A DNA stretch of 10,101 nucleotides from Croceicoccus sp. (GTDB lineage Bacteria; Pseudomonadota; Alphaproteobacteria; Sphingomonadales; Sphingomonadaceae): contig JAPYSD010000083.1 in the NCBI GenBank assembly GCA_029936705.1, positions 1 to 10,101 on the forward strand, in the 5' to 3' direction. Position 1 is the stretch's first letter; every line of letters starts with the position of its first letter. Below are positions 1 to 6,472 of this stretch, one piece after another. The notes under the pieces were generated by a model. It was not told the origin of the DNA, did not search any database, and saw only the letters and a program-made list of their open reading frames with translations. Both the position numbers and the translations under genes were made by a program.

Positions 1-2425
1 GGACAAGATCCTCGCCCCCAGACACCCAGCTTGCGATAGTGCCGGTGGCCATGTCGAACGCTATCGCGCCGCCGTCCGTTGCGACCGACAGCGTTTCGCC
101 GCTTTGCGTGACGCTCGGCGCCGGGCCGGACGCAGCGGCGAGCCCGGACCGTTCCGACAGCACGAATTGTTCGAAGGCGACCACGTCACCCTGACCGACC
201 ATCAGAATGGCACCTTGCCGCGCCCTCGCCTCGACAGTCAGGACACGCTCGCCATCGCCCATTCCGATGGAAACATCGCGCGGCAGGGCAAGCGAAGCGG
301 TTTCGCCAGCCTTTATGTCGGGAACCGATAATGTGCCATCGGCGATTCGCACGCCTTCGCGCTCCAGCTTCCAGGCAAAATCGAAGCCTGACAGGTCGCG
401 GAAATCATGGCGGTTGGTGACATTCAGTTGCCGCCCGTCCAGCGCGAAGGCGATCGGCTGATAGACATGTTTCAGCTGGGCCGCGTGCGGATTGAGCGTG
501 CGGTCGGCCTGGATGATGCCGTTGGCCAGGAAATTGTCCCAGTCGGGACGCGGCCCTGGTCCGAAATCGCCGCCATAGGCCTGGAAGACACGCCCGTCCG
601 GGGCGGTCTTGTTCAGCGTCTGGTCGACCCAGTCCCATACGAAACCGCCCTGCAGGACCGGATATTTGTAGATCGCATCCCAGTATTCGTGGAGATTCCC
701 AAGGCTGTTGCCCATGGCATGCGCATATTCGACCTCGATCAGCGGCTGCTGGTTGGGCCCTTCGGCATAGGCGATCAGTTCGTCCACCTTGTAGTACATC
801 GGGACGAACACATCGCTGTAGGGCGCCATGGTAAGCGCGGGCAAGCGCTGCGCCTCTGCCGGACGATAGATGACCGGCCGCGTCGGATCGATCGCTTCCA
901 CTGCTGCCTTGGCCTCGATGAACGCGGGGCCGCCCCCGGCCTCGTTGCCAAGCGACCACATGATGATCGACGGGTGGTTGCGGTCGCGTTCGACCATGCG
1001 GGTCGCGCGCTCGACATGCGCGTGGATCCATTCGGGCTTGCGCCCCAGCTCGTATTCCTCCGCGGCATTCTCGTTCATGCCGATCTGGAAATATTCGTGC
1101 GATTCCACATTGGCCTCATCCATCACGTAGAGGCCGTAGCGATCGCTCAGCTCGTAGAGATAGGGATCGTTGGGATAGTGGGACGTGCGCACCGCATTGA
1201 CGTTCAGCGTCTTCATCAGGCGAATGTCTTCTTCCATCGATTCCCGGCTGACCACTCGGCCGGTTTCCGGGTCGTGCTCGTGCCGGTTGACCCCGCGGAT
1301 CGTGACAGGCTTGCCGTTGACCAGCAGCTGCTTGTTGCGGATTTCGACCGTGCGGAAGCCGATCGGCCGAACGATCGCTTCCAGCACCTCGCCATTCGCG
1401 CCGCGAAGCACGGCCTCCAGATCGTAAAGCCTGGGGTTCTCCGCGCTCCAAGGCTCGATGCCCGGTAGCGTGCCGGCAAAGGCGATGTCCCTGTTCCCGC
1501 CTATGGTCCTGCGCTCGGCAAAAATCTCGCGCGCGCCGTCGCGAACCCGCAAATCGATCGAGCCTCCCGCGGCTGCACTGCTTACCGTGAAGCCGGTCGA
1601 CAGCGTGCCGGTCGATCCTGCCGCAGTCCAGCCCGCACCGATTTCGACATCGGCGATATGCGCGTCGGGGCGGGCGTAAAGATAGATATCCCGCTCAGGC
1701 CCGGACAGCATCCACATGTCCTGATCTTCAAGATAGCTTCCGTCGGAATAGCGATAGACCTCGAACGCGATCTCGTTGCGGCCTTCGCGCAAGAGGTCGG
1801 TCACGTCGAATTCGGCGGGCAGCTTGGAATCCTCGCTATAGCCGGCCAGTTCGCCGTTCACCCAGACATAATAGGCGGAGCTTACCGCGCCGAAATGCAG
1901 GATGACCTGCTTATCTTCGCCCGCGAAGCCGGGCGGCAAGTCGAACGCTCGGCGGTAGGAGCCGACGGGATTGTCATCCTTGGGCGTGCGTGGCTGGTCC
2001 GGTTCGAATACATATTCGATATTGACGTAGAGCGGGGTGCCATACCCCGCCAGCTCCCAGTTGCCAGGCACCGCGATCCGGTCCCATCCCGACACGTCGA
2101 AGGACGGATCCTGGAAGCCGACGGGCCGCGTAGAGGGATTCGGCGCGAAATTGAACGCCCAGTCGCCATTGAGAAGAAGGAAACGATCCGAGGCCGAGCG
2201 GTCGCCTGCGCGCGCGGCTTCCAGCGTTTCATACGCGAAATAGCTCGACCGCATGGGCAAGCGGTTGATGCCGTTCACCTCGGGATCTTCCCACGGAACG
2301 GCGGCCGTGGAGGCTTCCTTGATCGGCGCGCGCGTCACGCCATCCTGGCCCATGGTCGCACAGGCGGAAAGTGCAAGTGCAGATACCGTGCTGATGGCCA
2401 TTCGGACCGACTTGAACCGTTGCAT
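1..2425 (-). CDS. GH2 beta-galactosidase-like lipoprotein, 3' end beyond window
   Basis: The frame is open without a stop to the window edge, giving 808 residues; LacZ-type proteins have about 1000 to 1050, so roughly 200 to 240 are missing. Order seen: lipoprotein signal with lipobox LSAC (Cys22), LacZ-type sugar-binding domain (about 80-252, including GYSEDSK and SDGSYLEDQDMW), Ig-like domain (about 254-357), TIM barrel (about 359-650) and the start of the C-terminal beta domains. By family homology Glu495 in WSLGNEAGGG is the acid/base and Glu566 in EVEYAHAMGNS the nucleophile. Both are present, so the enzyme should be active. It should hydrolyse terminal beta-galactosides or related beta-glycosides. 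Residue +2 after the Cys is Ala, which by the Lol rule favours the outer membrane. The start at 2425 is preferred over the in-frame ATG at 2431 because GAGGG lies 8 nt from the former and only 2 nt from the latter. It lies 73 nt after bglX on the same strand with no terminator seen, so co-transcription is likely. Exact substrate unknown; beta-glucuronidase or another GH2 activity is less likely. Confidence 0.93.
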   Translation of the reverse strand, partial: MQRFKSVRMAISTVSALALSACATMGQDGVTRAPIKEASTAAVPWEDPEVNGINRLPMRSSYFAYETLEAARAGDRSASDRFLLLNGDWAFNFAPNPSTRPVGFQDPSFDVSGWDRIAVPGNWELAGYGTPLYVNIEYVFEPDQPRTPKDDNPVGSYRRAFDLPPGFAGEDKQVILHFGAVSSAYYVWVNGELAGYSEDSKLPAEFDVTDLLREGRNEIAFEVYRYSDGSYLEDQDMWMLSGPERDIYLYARPDAHIADVEIGAGWTAAGSTGTLSTGFTVSSAAAGGSIDLRVRDGAREIFAERRTIGGNRDIAFAGTLPGIEPWSAENPRLYDLEAVLRGANGEVLEAIVRPIGFRTVEIRNKQLLVNGKPVTIRGVNRHEHDPETGRVVSRESMEEDIRLMKTLNVNAVRTSHYPNDPYLYELSDRYGLYVMDEANVESHEYFQIGMNENAAEEYELGRKPEWIHAHVERATRMVERDRNHPSIIMWSLGNEAGGGPAFIEAKAAVEAIDPTRPVIYRPAEAQRLPALTMAPYSDVFVPMYYKVDELIAYAEGPNQQPLIEVEYAHAMGNSLGNLHEYWDAIYKYPVLQGGFVWDWVDQTLNKTAPDGRVFQAYGGDFGPGPRPDWDNFLANGIIQADRTLNPHAAQLKHVYQPIAFALDGRQLNVTNRHDFRDLSGFDFAWKLEREGVRIADGTLSVPDIKAGETASLALPRDVSIGMGDGERVLTVEARARQGAILMVGQGDVVAFEQFVLSERSGLAAASGPAPSVTQSGETLSVATDGGAIAFDMATGTIASWVSGGEDLV

Positions 2426-2433
2426 AACCATTT

Positions 2434-2438
2434 CCCTC
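2434..2438 (-). promoter_or_regulatory. Ribosome binding site deciding the GH2 start
   Basis: GAGGG on the minus strand sits 8 nt before the ATG at 2425 but only 2 nt before the in-frame ATG at 2431. It therefore supports the shorter protein beginning MQRFKSVRM. Both versions keep the lipobox. Confidence 0.6.
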
Positions 2439-2498
2439 GCCCCTGCCACACCCAAGCTGACCTGTTCACCGGATGCCATCGTTCGCGATCCTCGGCCT

Positions 2499-4823
2499 TC
2501 AACGGACTTCGACTGGCGTTTCGATCGCCGCCGGCTCGATCGAACCGGCAGCACTGCCAATAATCTCTACCGTTGCGCGCGCATGGATCGCATCCGCTGC
2601 ATTGCCGACCATCAACTCAATTTCGCCCGCATCGACGGTCCACCCCGCGCCCGGCTTCCAATATAGGAACTGCTGGGCGGAAAGCGTGAAGGTCACCGTC
2701 CTGGTTTCCCCCGGTGCAAGGGTCACGCGCTTGTAGCCGCGCAGCTGCGCGACGGGGCGCGAAGTGCTGGCAACCGGATCGCGCATGTAAAGCTGAACCA
2801 CCTCGTCACCGGTGCGTTTGCCGGTATTGGTGACCGGAACGGACACGGTCAACGAGCCACCTTCCGCCGGTATCTCCCTTGCACCGAAGACGGCATCGCC
2901 AAATTCGAAATCCGTATAGCTCAGCCCATAACCGAACGCGTAGAGCGGCCCCACCGGGATATCGATGTAGCGCGACGACAGCTCGTCCGGGTCGGGCTGA
3001 CCCGGGCGGCCGCTGGGCAAGTGATCGTAATTGACCGGCACCTGGCCCGTGGTGCGCGGAAGCGAGGCTGGAAGCTTCGCCCCGGGATTGACCTCGCCCA
3101 GCAATGTGCGGGTCAGCGCGGGGCCTGCCTCGACACCAAGATACCAGCCATAGAGCACGGCGTCGGCCAGTTCGGAGACCTCGGGAATGGCCATCGGACG
3201 GCCGGTCATGATGATTGCCACGATCGGTTTCCCGGTTGCGGCCACTGCCCTGAGCAGTTCCAGCTGGTCGCCGGAGAGCTCGATCGAGGCACGGCTGTGC
3301 CCCTCGCCCGACTGTCTGTCGTGCTCCCCAAGTGCGAGGACCACGACATCGGCCTGCGCCGCGGCAGCGACGGCGGCGGCAATATCCGACGCGGGGCCAT
3401 CGGGCCGGACATGCACCGCGGGCGTATAGCTCACGCCCGAACGCGCCTTCTGCAGGGCGGTGCGCAGGGTGATCACGTCCTGGGGATCGCCTTGCGCATG
3501 CCACGGCCCCAGTTGAGCAGCGCCGTCATCGGCCAGCGCACCGATCAGCGCGACCCGTCCCGCCTTCGCGGCCAGCGGAAGGAGATCGCCGTCGTTCTTG
3601 AGCAGCACGATCGACTTCTCCGCCGCATTGCGCGCCTTGGCACGGTTTTCGTCTGTCAGGATCCATTCCTGCTCGCGCGCGGGGACATTGTAGCGATAGG
3701 GATCGGCGAACAGGCCAAGATCGCGCTTCGCCTTGAGCACGCGGATCACGGATTCGTCCAGCCGCGCCATCAGCGCTGGGTCGTTCCGGACCGCGGCGAC
3801 CATGTCCTTGGCGTAGATGTCGGCCACCATGTCGACGTCGACACCGGCCTCCAGCGCCAGCTTGCCGGCATCCGCACGATCACCCGCATAGCCGTGAACC
3901 AGCATCTCGGCGATCGAGCGCCAGTCCGAGACCAGGACCCCGTCCCATCGCCACTCGCCGCGAAGAATATCCCGCAGCAGCTGGGCATTACCGGTGGCGG
4001 GCACGCCGTTGAGCGTGTTGAAGGACGTCATGAAACTGCGCGACCCCGCATCCGCGGCTGCGCGGAACGGCGGCAGATAGACCTCGCGCAGCGTCGCTTC
4101 GCTCATTTCGGCCCCGGCATAGTCGCGACCTCCCTCGGCAGCGCCGTAGGCTGCGAAGTGCTTGGTCGTCGCCATGACGGTGTCGCTGCGTGACAGGTCA
4201 TTGCCCTGAAAACCGCGCACCTGCGCTTCGGCCATGCGGCTGCCGAGGTAGGCGTCTTCACCCGCCCCCTCGACGATCCGGCCCCAGCGGGGATCACGCG
4301 CGATGTCCACCATCGGGGCGAAAGTCCAGTGCACCCCGATGGCCGCGGCTTCGCGCGCGGCGACGCGGGCGTGATCCTCGGCGACCGATGGATCGAAGCT
4401 TGCCGCCATGCCCAGGGGCACCGGGAAGATGGTACGGTAGCCATGGATGACATCCATCGCGAACAGCAGCGGGATGCCAAGACGACTCTCCTCGACCGCG
4501 ATGCGCTGATATTCGCGTAGCTCGGCAGCGCCGCCGCCATTCAGATAGGAGCCGATGGAGCCCGAGCGGATCGCCGCAAGCTCGTCTTCCTTCATGTTGC
4601 TGTTGAGGCTCTGCTCGCCGCCCGCCGCCCGCTGAACCAGCTGACCAAGCTTTTCCTGCACGGTCATCCGGGCAAGCAGCGCGTCGAGATCGATGTCCCC
4701 CGCATTGGCCGAAACGCCGGGCGCATCTTGCGCCAACGCCATGCCCGGTTCCAGCGTCGCCAGCGTGATGGCAAACGCCATACCCGTGCCAACCGCCGTG
4801 GAACGCCACCAGCCCTTCTTCAT
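2499..4823 (-). CDS. bglX: Periplasmic GH3 beta-glucosidase (BglX type)
   Basis: The 774-residue product matches the usual BglX length (about 765). It should remove terminal beta-glucosyl (possibly beta-xylosyl) residues from oligosaccharides in the periplasm. Residues 1-31 form a Sec signal peptide: MKKGWWRS, a hydrophobic stretch, then ALA|Q as the likely cleavage site. The GH3 N-terminal barrel spans about 46-375, with GVHWTFAPMVDIARDPRWGR, KHFAAYGAAEGGRDY and the nucleophile Asp300 in LVSDW. The GH3 C-terminal sandwich spans about 405-635, with the candidate acid/base Glu507 in SGEGHSR. A fibronectin-III-like domain spans about 668-740. Start 4823 is chosen over an in-frame ATG at 4859 because a GGGAG site lies 6 nt upstream, MKK begins a normal signal peptide, and the longer form would begin inside the TATAAT box. 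It is the first gene of a probable operon with the downstream GH2 enzyme. Family assignment is firm; the natural substrate is inferred. Confidence 0.96.
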   Translation of the reverse strand: MKKGWWRSTAVGTGMAFAITLATLEPGMALAQDAPGVSANAGDIDLDALLARMTVQEKLGQLVQRAAGGEQSLNSNMKEDELAAIRSGSIGSYLNGGGAAELREYQRIAVEESRLGIPLLFAMDVIHGYRTIFPVPLGMAASFDPSVAEDHARVAAREAAAIGVHWTFAPMVDIARDPRWGRIVEGAGEDAYLGSRMAEAQVRGFQGNDLSRSDTVMATTKHFAAYGAAEGGRDYAGAEMSEATLREVYLPPFRAAADAGSRSFMTSFNTLNGVPATGNAQLLRDILRGEWRWDGVLVSDWRSIAEMLVHGYAGDRADAGKLALEAGVDVDMVADIYAKDMVAAVRNDPALMARLDESVIRVLKAKRDLGLFADPYRYNVPAREQEWILTDENRAKARNAAEKSIVLLKNDGDLLPLAAKAGRVALIGALADDGAAQLGPWHAQGDPQDVITLRTALQKARSGVSYTPAVHVRPDGPASDIAAAVAAAAQADVVVLALGEHDRQSGEGHSRASIELSGDQLELLRAVAATGKPIVAIIMTGRPMAIPEVSELADAVLYGWYLGVEAGPALTRTLLGEVNPGAKLPASLPRTTGQVPVNYDHLPSGRPGQPDPDELSSRYIDIPVGPLYAFGYGLSYTDFEFGDAVFGAREIPAEGGSLTVSVPVTNTGKRTGDEVVQLYMRDPVASTSRPVAQLRGYKRVTLAPGETRTVTFTLSAQQFLYWKPGAGWTVDAGEIELMVGNAADAIHARATVEIIGSAAGSIEPAAIETPVEVR

Positions 4824-4829
4824 CGCACT

Positions 4830-4834
4830 CTCCC
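4830..4834 (-). promoter_or_regulatory. Ribosome binding site deciding the bglX start
   Basis: GGGAG on the minus strand lies 6 nt before the ATG at 4823. The upstream in-frame ATG at 4859 has no such site and falls in the core promoter. Confidence 0.65.
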
Positions 4835-4858
4835 ACCGCCGACACGTAAGGCCAGTCA

Positions 4859-4864
4859 ATTATA
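4859..4864 (-). promoter_or_regulatory. Probable -10 box of the bglX promoter
   Basis: The minus strand reads TATAAT exactly, in otherwise GC-rich DNA. It predicts a transcription start near 4852 and a leader of about 29 nt before the bglX ATG. A -35 at the normal distance is poor (TTCCAC at 4882-4887, spacer 17). A TTGACT at 4897-4902 is too far away to pair with it. The promoter may therefore need an activator, or may simply be weak. The box shares its last base with the adjoining palindrome. Confidence 0.5.
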
Positions 4865-4878
4865 GTACTAATAGTACT
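4864..4878. promoter_or_regulatory. Palindrome at the bglX promoter, candidate operator
   Basis: Two copies of the self-complementary hexamer AGTACT are separated by 3 bases (minus strand AGTACT-ATT-AGTACT). This gives a 15-bp near-perfect palindrome directly upstream of, and touching, the TATAAT box. A weaker flanking inverted repeat is also present: CACGTAAG at 4843-4850 against CTTTCGTG at 4877-4884, 7 of 8 bases complementary. A dimeric regulator bound here would block the spacer and -10 region, the classic repressor position for a glycosidase operon. No regulator gene is in the window, and the motif is not the usual LacI-type operator, so the binding protein is unknown. Confidence 0.4.
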
Positions 4879-4884
4879 TTCGTG

Positions 4885-5236
4885 GAAATGGGCTTGAGTC
4901 AACCCCCGCACCGACCAGCACAGAAGGAGGATAAGAGTTCATTTTGGCCGGCCATACGTCGCTGAATACCGCCGTCGCTGCGCTCGAAATATGCGTCGAG
5001 TTGGCAGCCCGATGGGCCCGTCCTTGCTCTAATTGTAGGACAAGTTTCGCATCAGGGGTTTGGGCTACCCCAGATATAGCGAAGCCGTCAGACAGATAGC
5101 GAAGTCTTACCAAGCACCGGCAAGGAAGCGATCGTCGCAAGGAACTTCCTGCGCGCTTTGATGGATCGAACCACTCTTACGCCTGCGAAAACCGCGATCG
5201 GTATGAGAATTGAGTTGGAAGGCCGGGCCGGTTAGC
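4885..5236. other. Non-coding stretch between tRNA-Met and bglX
   Basis: No supported gene lies between the bglX promoter and the hairpin downstream of the tRNA. A 90-codon minus-strand frame (4868-5140) needs a TTG start, shows no recognisable domain and runs through the promoter region, so I do not call it. Base composition is more AT-rich than in the flanking genes. I see no repeat, integrase or att-like duplication of the tRNA end. Confidence 0.5.
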
Positions 5237-5277
5237 CTCGGCTCTGGCTCGCGGCGGAACGCCAGCCAGCCGCCGAG
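5237..5277 (-). other. Imperfect hairpin downstream of tRNA-Met
   Basis: The 41-nt segment folds, on the minus strand, as an outer stem CTCGGC/GCCGAG, an inner TGGC/GCCA and a top GGCG-TTC-CGCC, separated by small asymmetric loops. It begins 13 nt after the encoded CCA end of the tRNA. No T-run follows, so it is not a standard intrinsic terminator. It may mark the end of the tRNA precursor or protect it before 3' processing. Confidence 0.35.
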
Positions 5278-5289
5278 CTGCTTTAGGAA

Positions 5290-5366
5290 TGGTAGCGGAG
5301 GAGGGACTTGAACCCCCGACACGCGGATTATGATTCCGCTGCTCTAACCAGCTGAGCTACTCCGCC
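5290..5366 (-). tRNA. tRNA-Met (anticodon CAT, elongator type)
   Basis: A complete 77-nt cloverleaf is visible. It has a 7-bp acceptor stem GGCGGAG/CTCCGCT with one G-U pair at the end, D arm GCTC/GAGC, anticodon stem GCGGA/TCCGC around loop ATCATAA (anticodon CAT at 5330-5332), variable loop GTGTC, T arm GGGGG/CCCTC around TTCAAGT, and an encoded 3' CCA. The G1-U72 pair and absence of the three G-C pairs typical of initiator anticodon stems speak against initiator tRNA. CAT could also be tRNA-Ile2 modified by TilS, but pairs G4-C69 and G5-C68 and overall similarity to alphaproteobacterial elongator Met favour Met. Confidence 0.9.
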
Positions 5367-5419
5367 CCGAAGGGTGCCGTGCGACCTGAAAACAGGCGCT
5401 TTGCATCCGGCAGGCGCGC

Positions 5420-5448
5420 CTCTTAGGGGCAGCGCGCACGGCGGTCAA
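5420..5448 (-). promoter_or_regulatory. Probable sigma70 promoter of tRNA-Met
   Basis: The minus strand shows TTGACC (5443-5448), a 17-bp spacer and TAAGAG (5420-5425), followed at once by GCGCGCC. The predicted start is near 5413, about 47 nt before the tRNA. A GC-rich discriminator after the -10 is characteristic of stable-RNA promoters under stringent control in other bacteria; that role here is inferred. The -35 is good and the -10 is only moderate. Confidence 0.45.
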
Positions 5449-5490
5449 TACGCCATGTGCAGGGTTTTTGCCTGCGACCGCGATCGGCCT

Positions 5491-6003
5491 TCATTCCCTT
5501 CCGCGCAAGGGCCAGCGGCCGGCCTCTTCCCATGGGCCGCCTCGGTAGTAATGCGCCTCAAGCGCGGGGATCGCGAAGTCCTTCGGCTGGAAATCCGGGG
5601 TGAGCTGGGCCTGCAATGCGCGGGCGTCGTGCGGGCTGACCTTGTTCTGGATCGTGATGTGAAAACGCGGGCGATTCTGATCCTGCGCGGTCAGGCAGCC
5701 GTCAAAGCGGTCGGCGATGATCTCGCGCAGTTCCATCAGTGCGTCGCTTTCCACGGCAATCGCCGTGCCCCTCCCCAGTGAAACGATCCCCGCCAGCCGC
5801 GCCCGCGGCGGCGCGTGATGCGCGGCAAGGTCCGCGATCAGCGCGCGCAGCTCGCCCTCGATCGAGGGAGGCAACGCGTGGAACAGCGTCAGATGGGCGG
5901 ACAGGACGTTGCGTTCCGGCGGGAAATGGGCGCGGCGAAGCGTATCGGCAGGGCCAAAGATGGCTGGCGGAAGCGCGGCGGTGACGATGATGGGATAGGC
6001 CAT
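5491..6003 (-). CDS. 2H phosphoesterase, 2'-5' RNA ligase family
   Basis: This 170-residue protein has the two HxT motifs that define the 2H phosphoesterase fold: His37-Leu-Thr39 in AHLTLFHAL and His115-Ile-Thr117 in FHITIQNK, about 78 residues apart, as expected for two pseudo-symmetric lobes. Its length matches bacterial ThpR/LigT-like proteins (about 175-180). Family members hydrolyse 2',3'-cyclic phosphates or reversibly join RNA ends through 2'-5' bonds, and E. coli ThpR acts on tRNA halves. The actual substrate of this one cannot be read from sequence. No signal peptide is present, so it is cytoplasmic. An AAGGG site lies 4 nt before the ATG. It stands alone: a perfect inverted repeat lies just upstream, and the tRNA-Met gene is downstream on the same strand with its own apparent promoter. 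Family certain, role open. Confidence 0.92.
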   Translation of the reverse strand: MAYPIIVTAALPPAIFGPADTLRRAHFPPERNVLSAHLTLFHALPPSIEGELRALIADLAAHHAPPRARLAGIVSLGRGTAIAVESDALMELREIIADRFDGCLTAQDQNRPRFHITIQNKVSPHDARALQAQLTPDFQPKDFAIPALEAHYYRGGPWEEAGRWPLRGRE

Positions 6004-6031
6004 GGCGCCCTTATGGCAGTTGTTGCGAAAC

Positions 6032-6081
6032 TGAACGAGGGGGCGGCGCCTGGAGGGGGAAATGCGCCGCCCCCTCGTTCA
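6032..6081. repeat. Perfect 18-bp inverted repeat with 14-nt loop
   Basis: Arms 6032-6049 and 6064-6081 are exact reverse complements (TGAACGAGGGGGCGGCGC and its complement) around a 14-nt purine-rich loop. It lies between mltG and the 2H phosphoesterase, and the near arm ends 28 nt before the latter's ATG. As RNA it would be a very stable hairpin in the leader of that gene if transcribed. Neither side has a long T-run; the minus strand has only GTTT just after the stem. It could be a terminator for read-through from mltG, a leader control element, or a short mobile palindrome. Confidence 0.85.
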
Positions 6082-6472
6082 AACGGCCTCTTGAAGGGCC
6101 GATCCTTTATTCGCACAGTCAGGCGGCGTGCTGCAGGGCCGAGGGACTGTTGGCTCTGCAAGCATGGGCAGATTGACCGCCTACTGTATTATCCAAACGT
6201 ACCGGGCTGAAAACGCGTTCCGCATTTGCGAAACGGTTGGTCGCTAAACCGGAACGGCTGGTGCCCATATACCGATTGATGAGCCACGATAGAGGCGAAT
6301 CGGCACGCGAAACTCACCATTTGCGCGTAACCTTGCGAAGCAACCTTCGCTCGATGCCGGTCCGGCCAGCCTTTGCTGCAGCGCAAGCCGCCACGCGATG
6401 CCGAACATCAGGTTCAGGTCCATCCTGCTCGCCTGTCACACAATGACAAGGGGACGGGTCCGCGTCAGCCGG
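6082..6472. other. Non-coding stretch downstream of mltG
   Basis: I find no supported gene here. Short frames on both strands (65 and 69 codons) overlap each other and show no domain. Two small hairpins are visible: 6216-6235 (CGTTCCGC/GCGAAACG, one mismatch, ATTT loop) and 6335-6350 (GCGAAG/CTTCGC, CAAC loop), neither followed by a T-run. On the minus strand GATAAT at 6188-6193 resembles a -10 box and could serve the 2H phosphoesterase, but no convincing -35 accompanies it. An uncharacterised small RNA or a decayed gene cannot be excluded. Confidence 0.4.

Noticed and set aside
407..2563. 353- and 301-codon plus-strand open frames antisense to the GH2 gene
   Set aside because: The minus-strand GH2 frame is continuous with both catalytic Glu residues in register, so these are shadows.
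3021..4193. 390-codon plus-strand open frame antisense to bglX
   Set aside because: It is fully inside the GH3 gene on the opposite strand and has shadow-like composition; the GH3 frame carries all the catalytic motifs.
4868..5140. 90-codon minus-strand frame between tRNA-Met and bglX
   Set aside because: It needs a TTG start, shows no recognisable motif and runs through the probable bglX promoter.
5290..5366. tRNA gene as an integration site for a mobile element
   Set aside because: I saw no duplicated tRNA 3' end, integrase or foreign-looking genes on either side within the window.
5456..5490. Hairpin GCAGG/CCTGC after the 2H phosphoesterase stop as a terminator
   Set aside because: The stem is only 5 bp and lacks a following T-run, so it is not supportable.
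6189..6446. Short opposing frames of 65 and 69 codons downstream of mltG
   Set aside because: They overlap each other on opposite strands, have no good ribosome binding site and show no domain.
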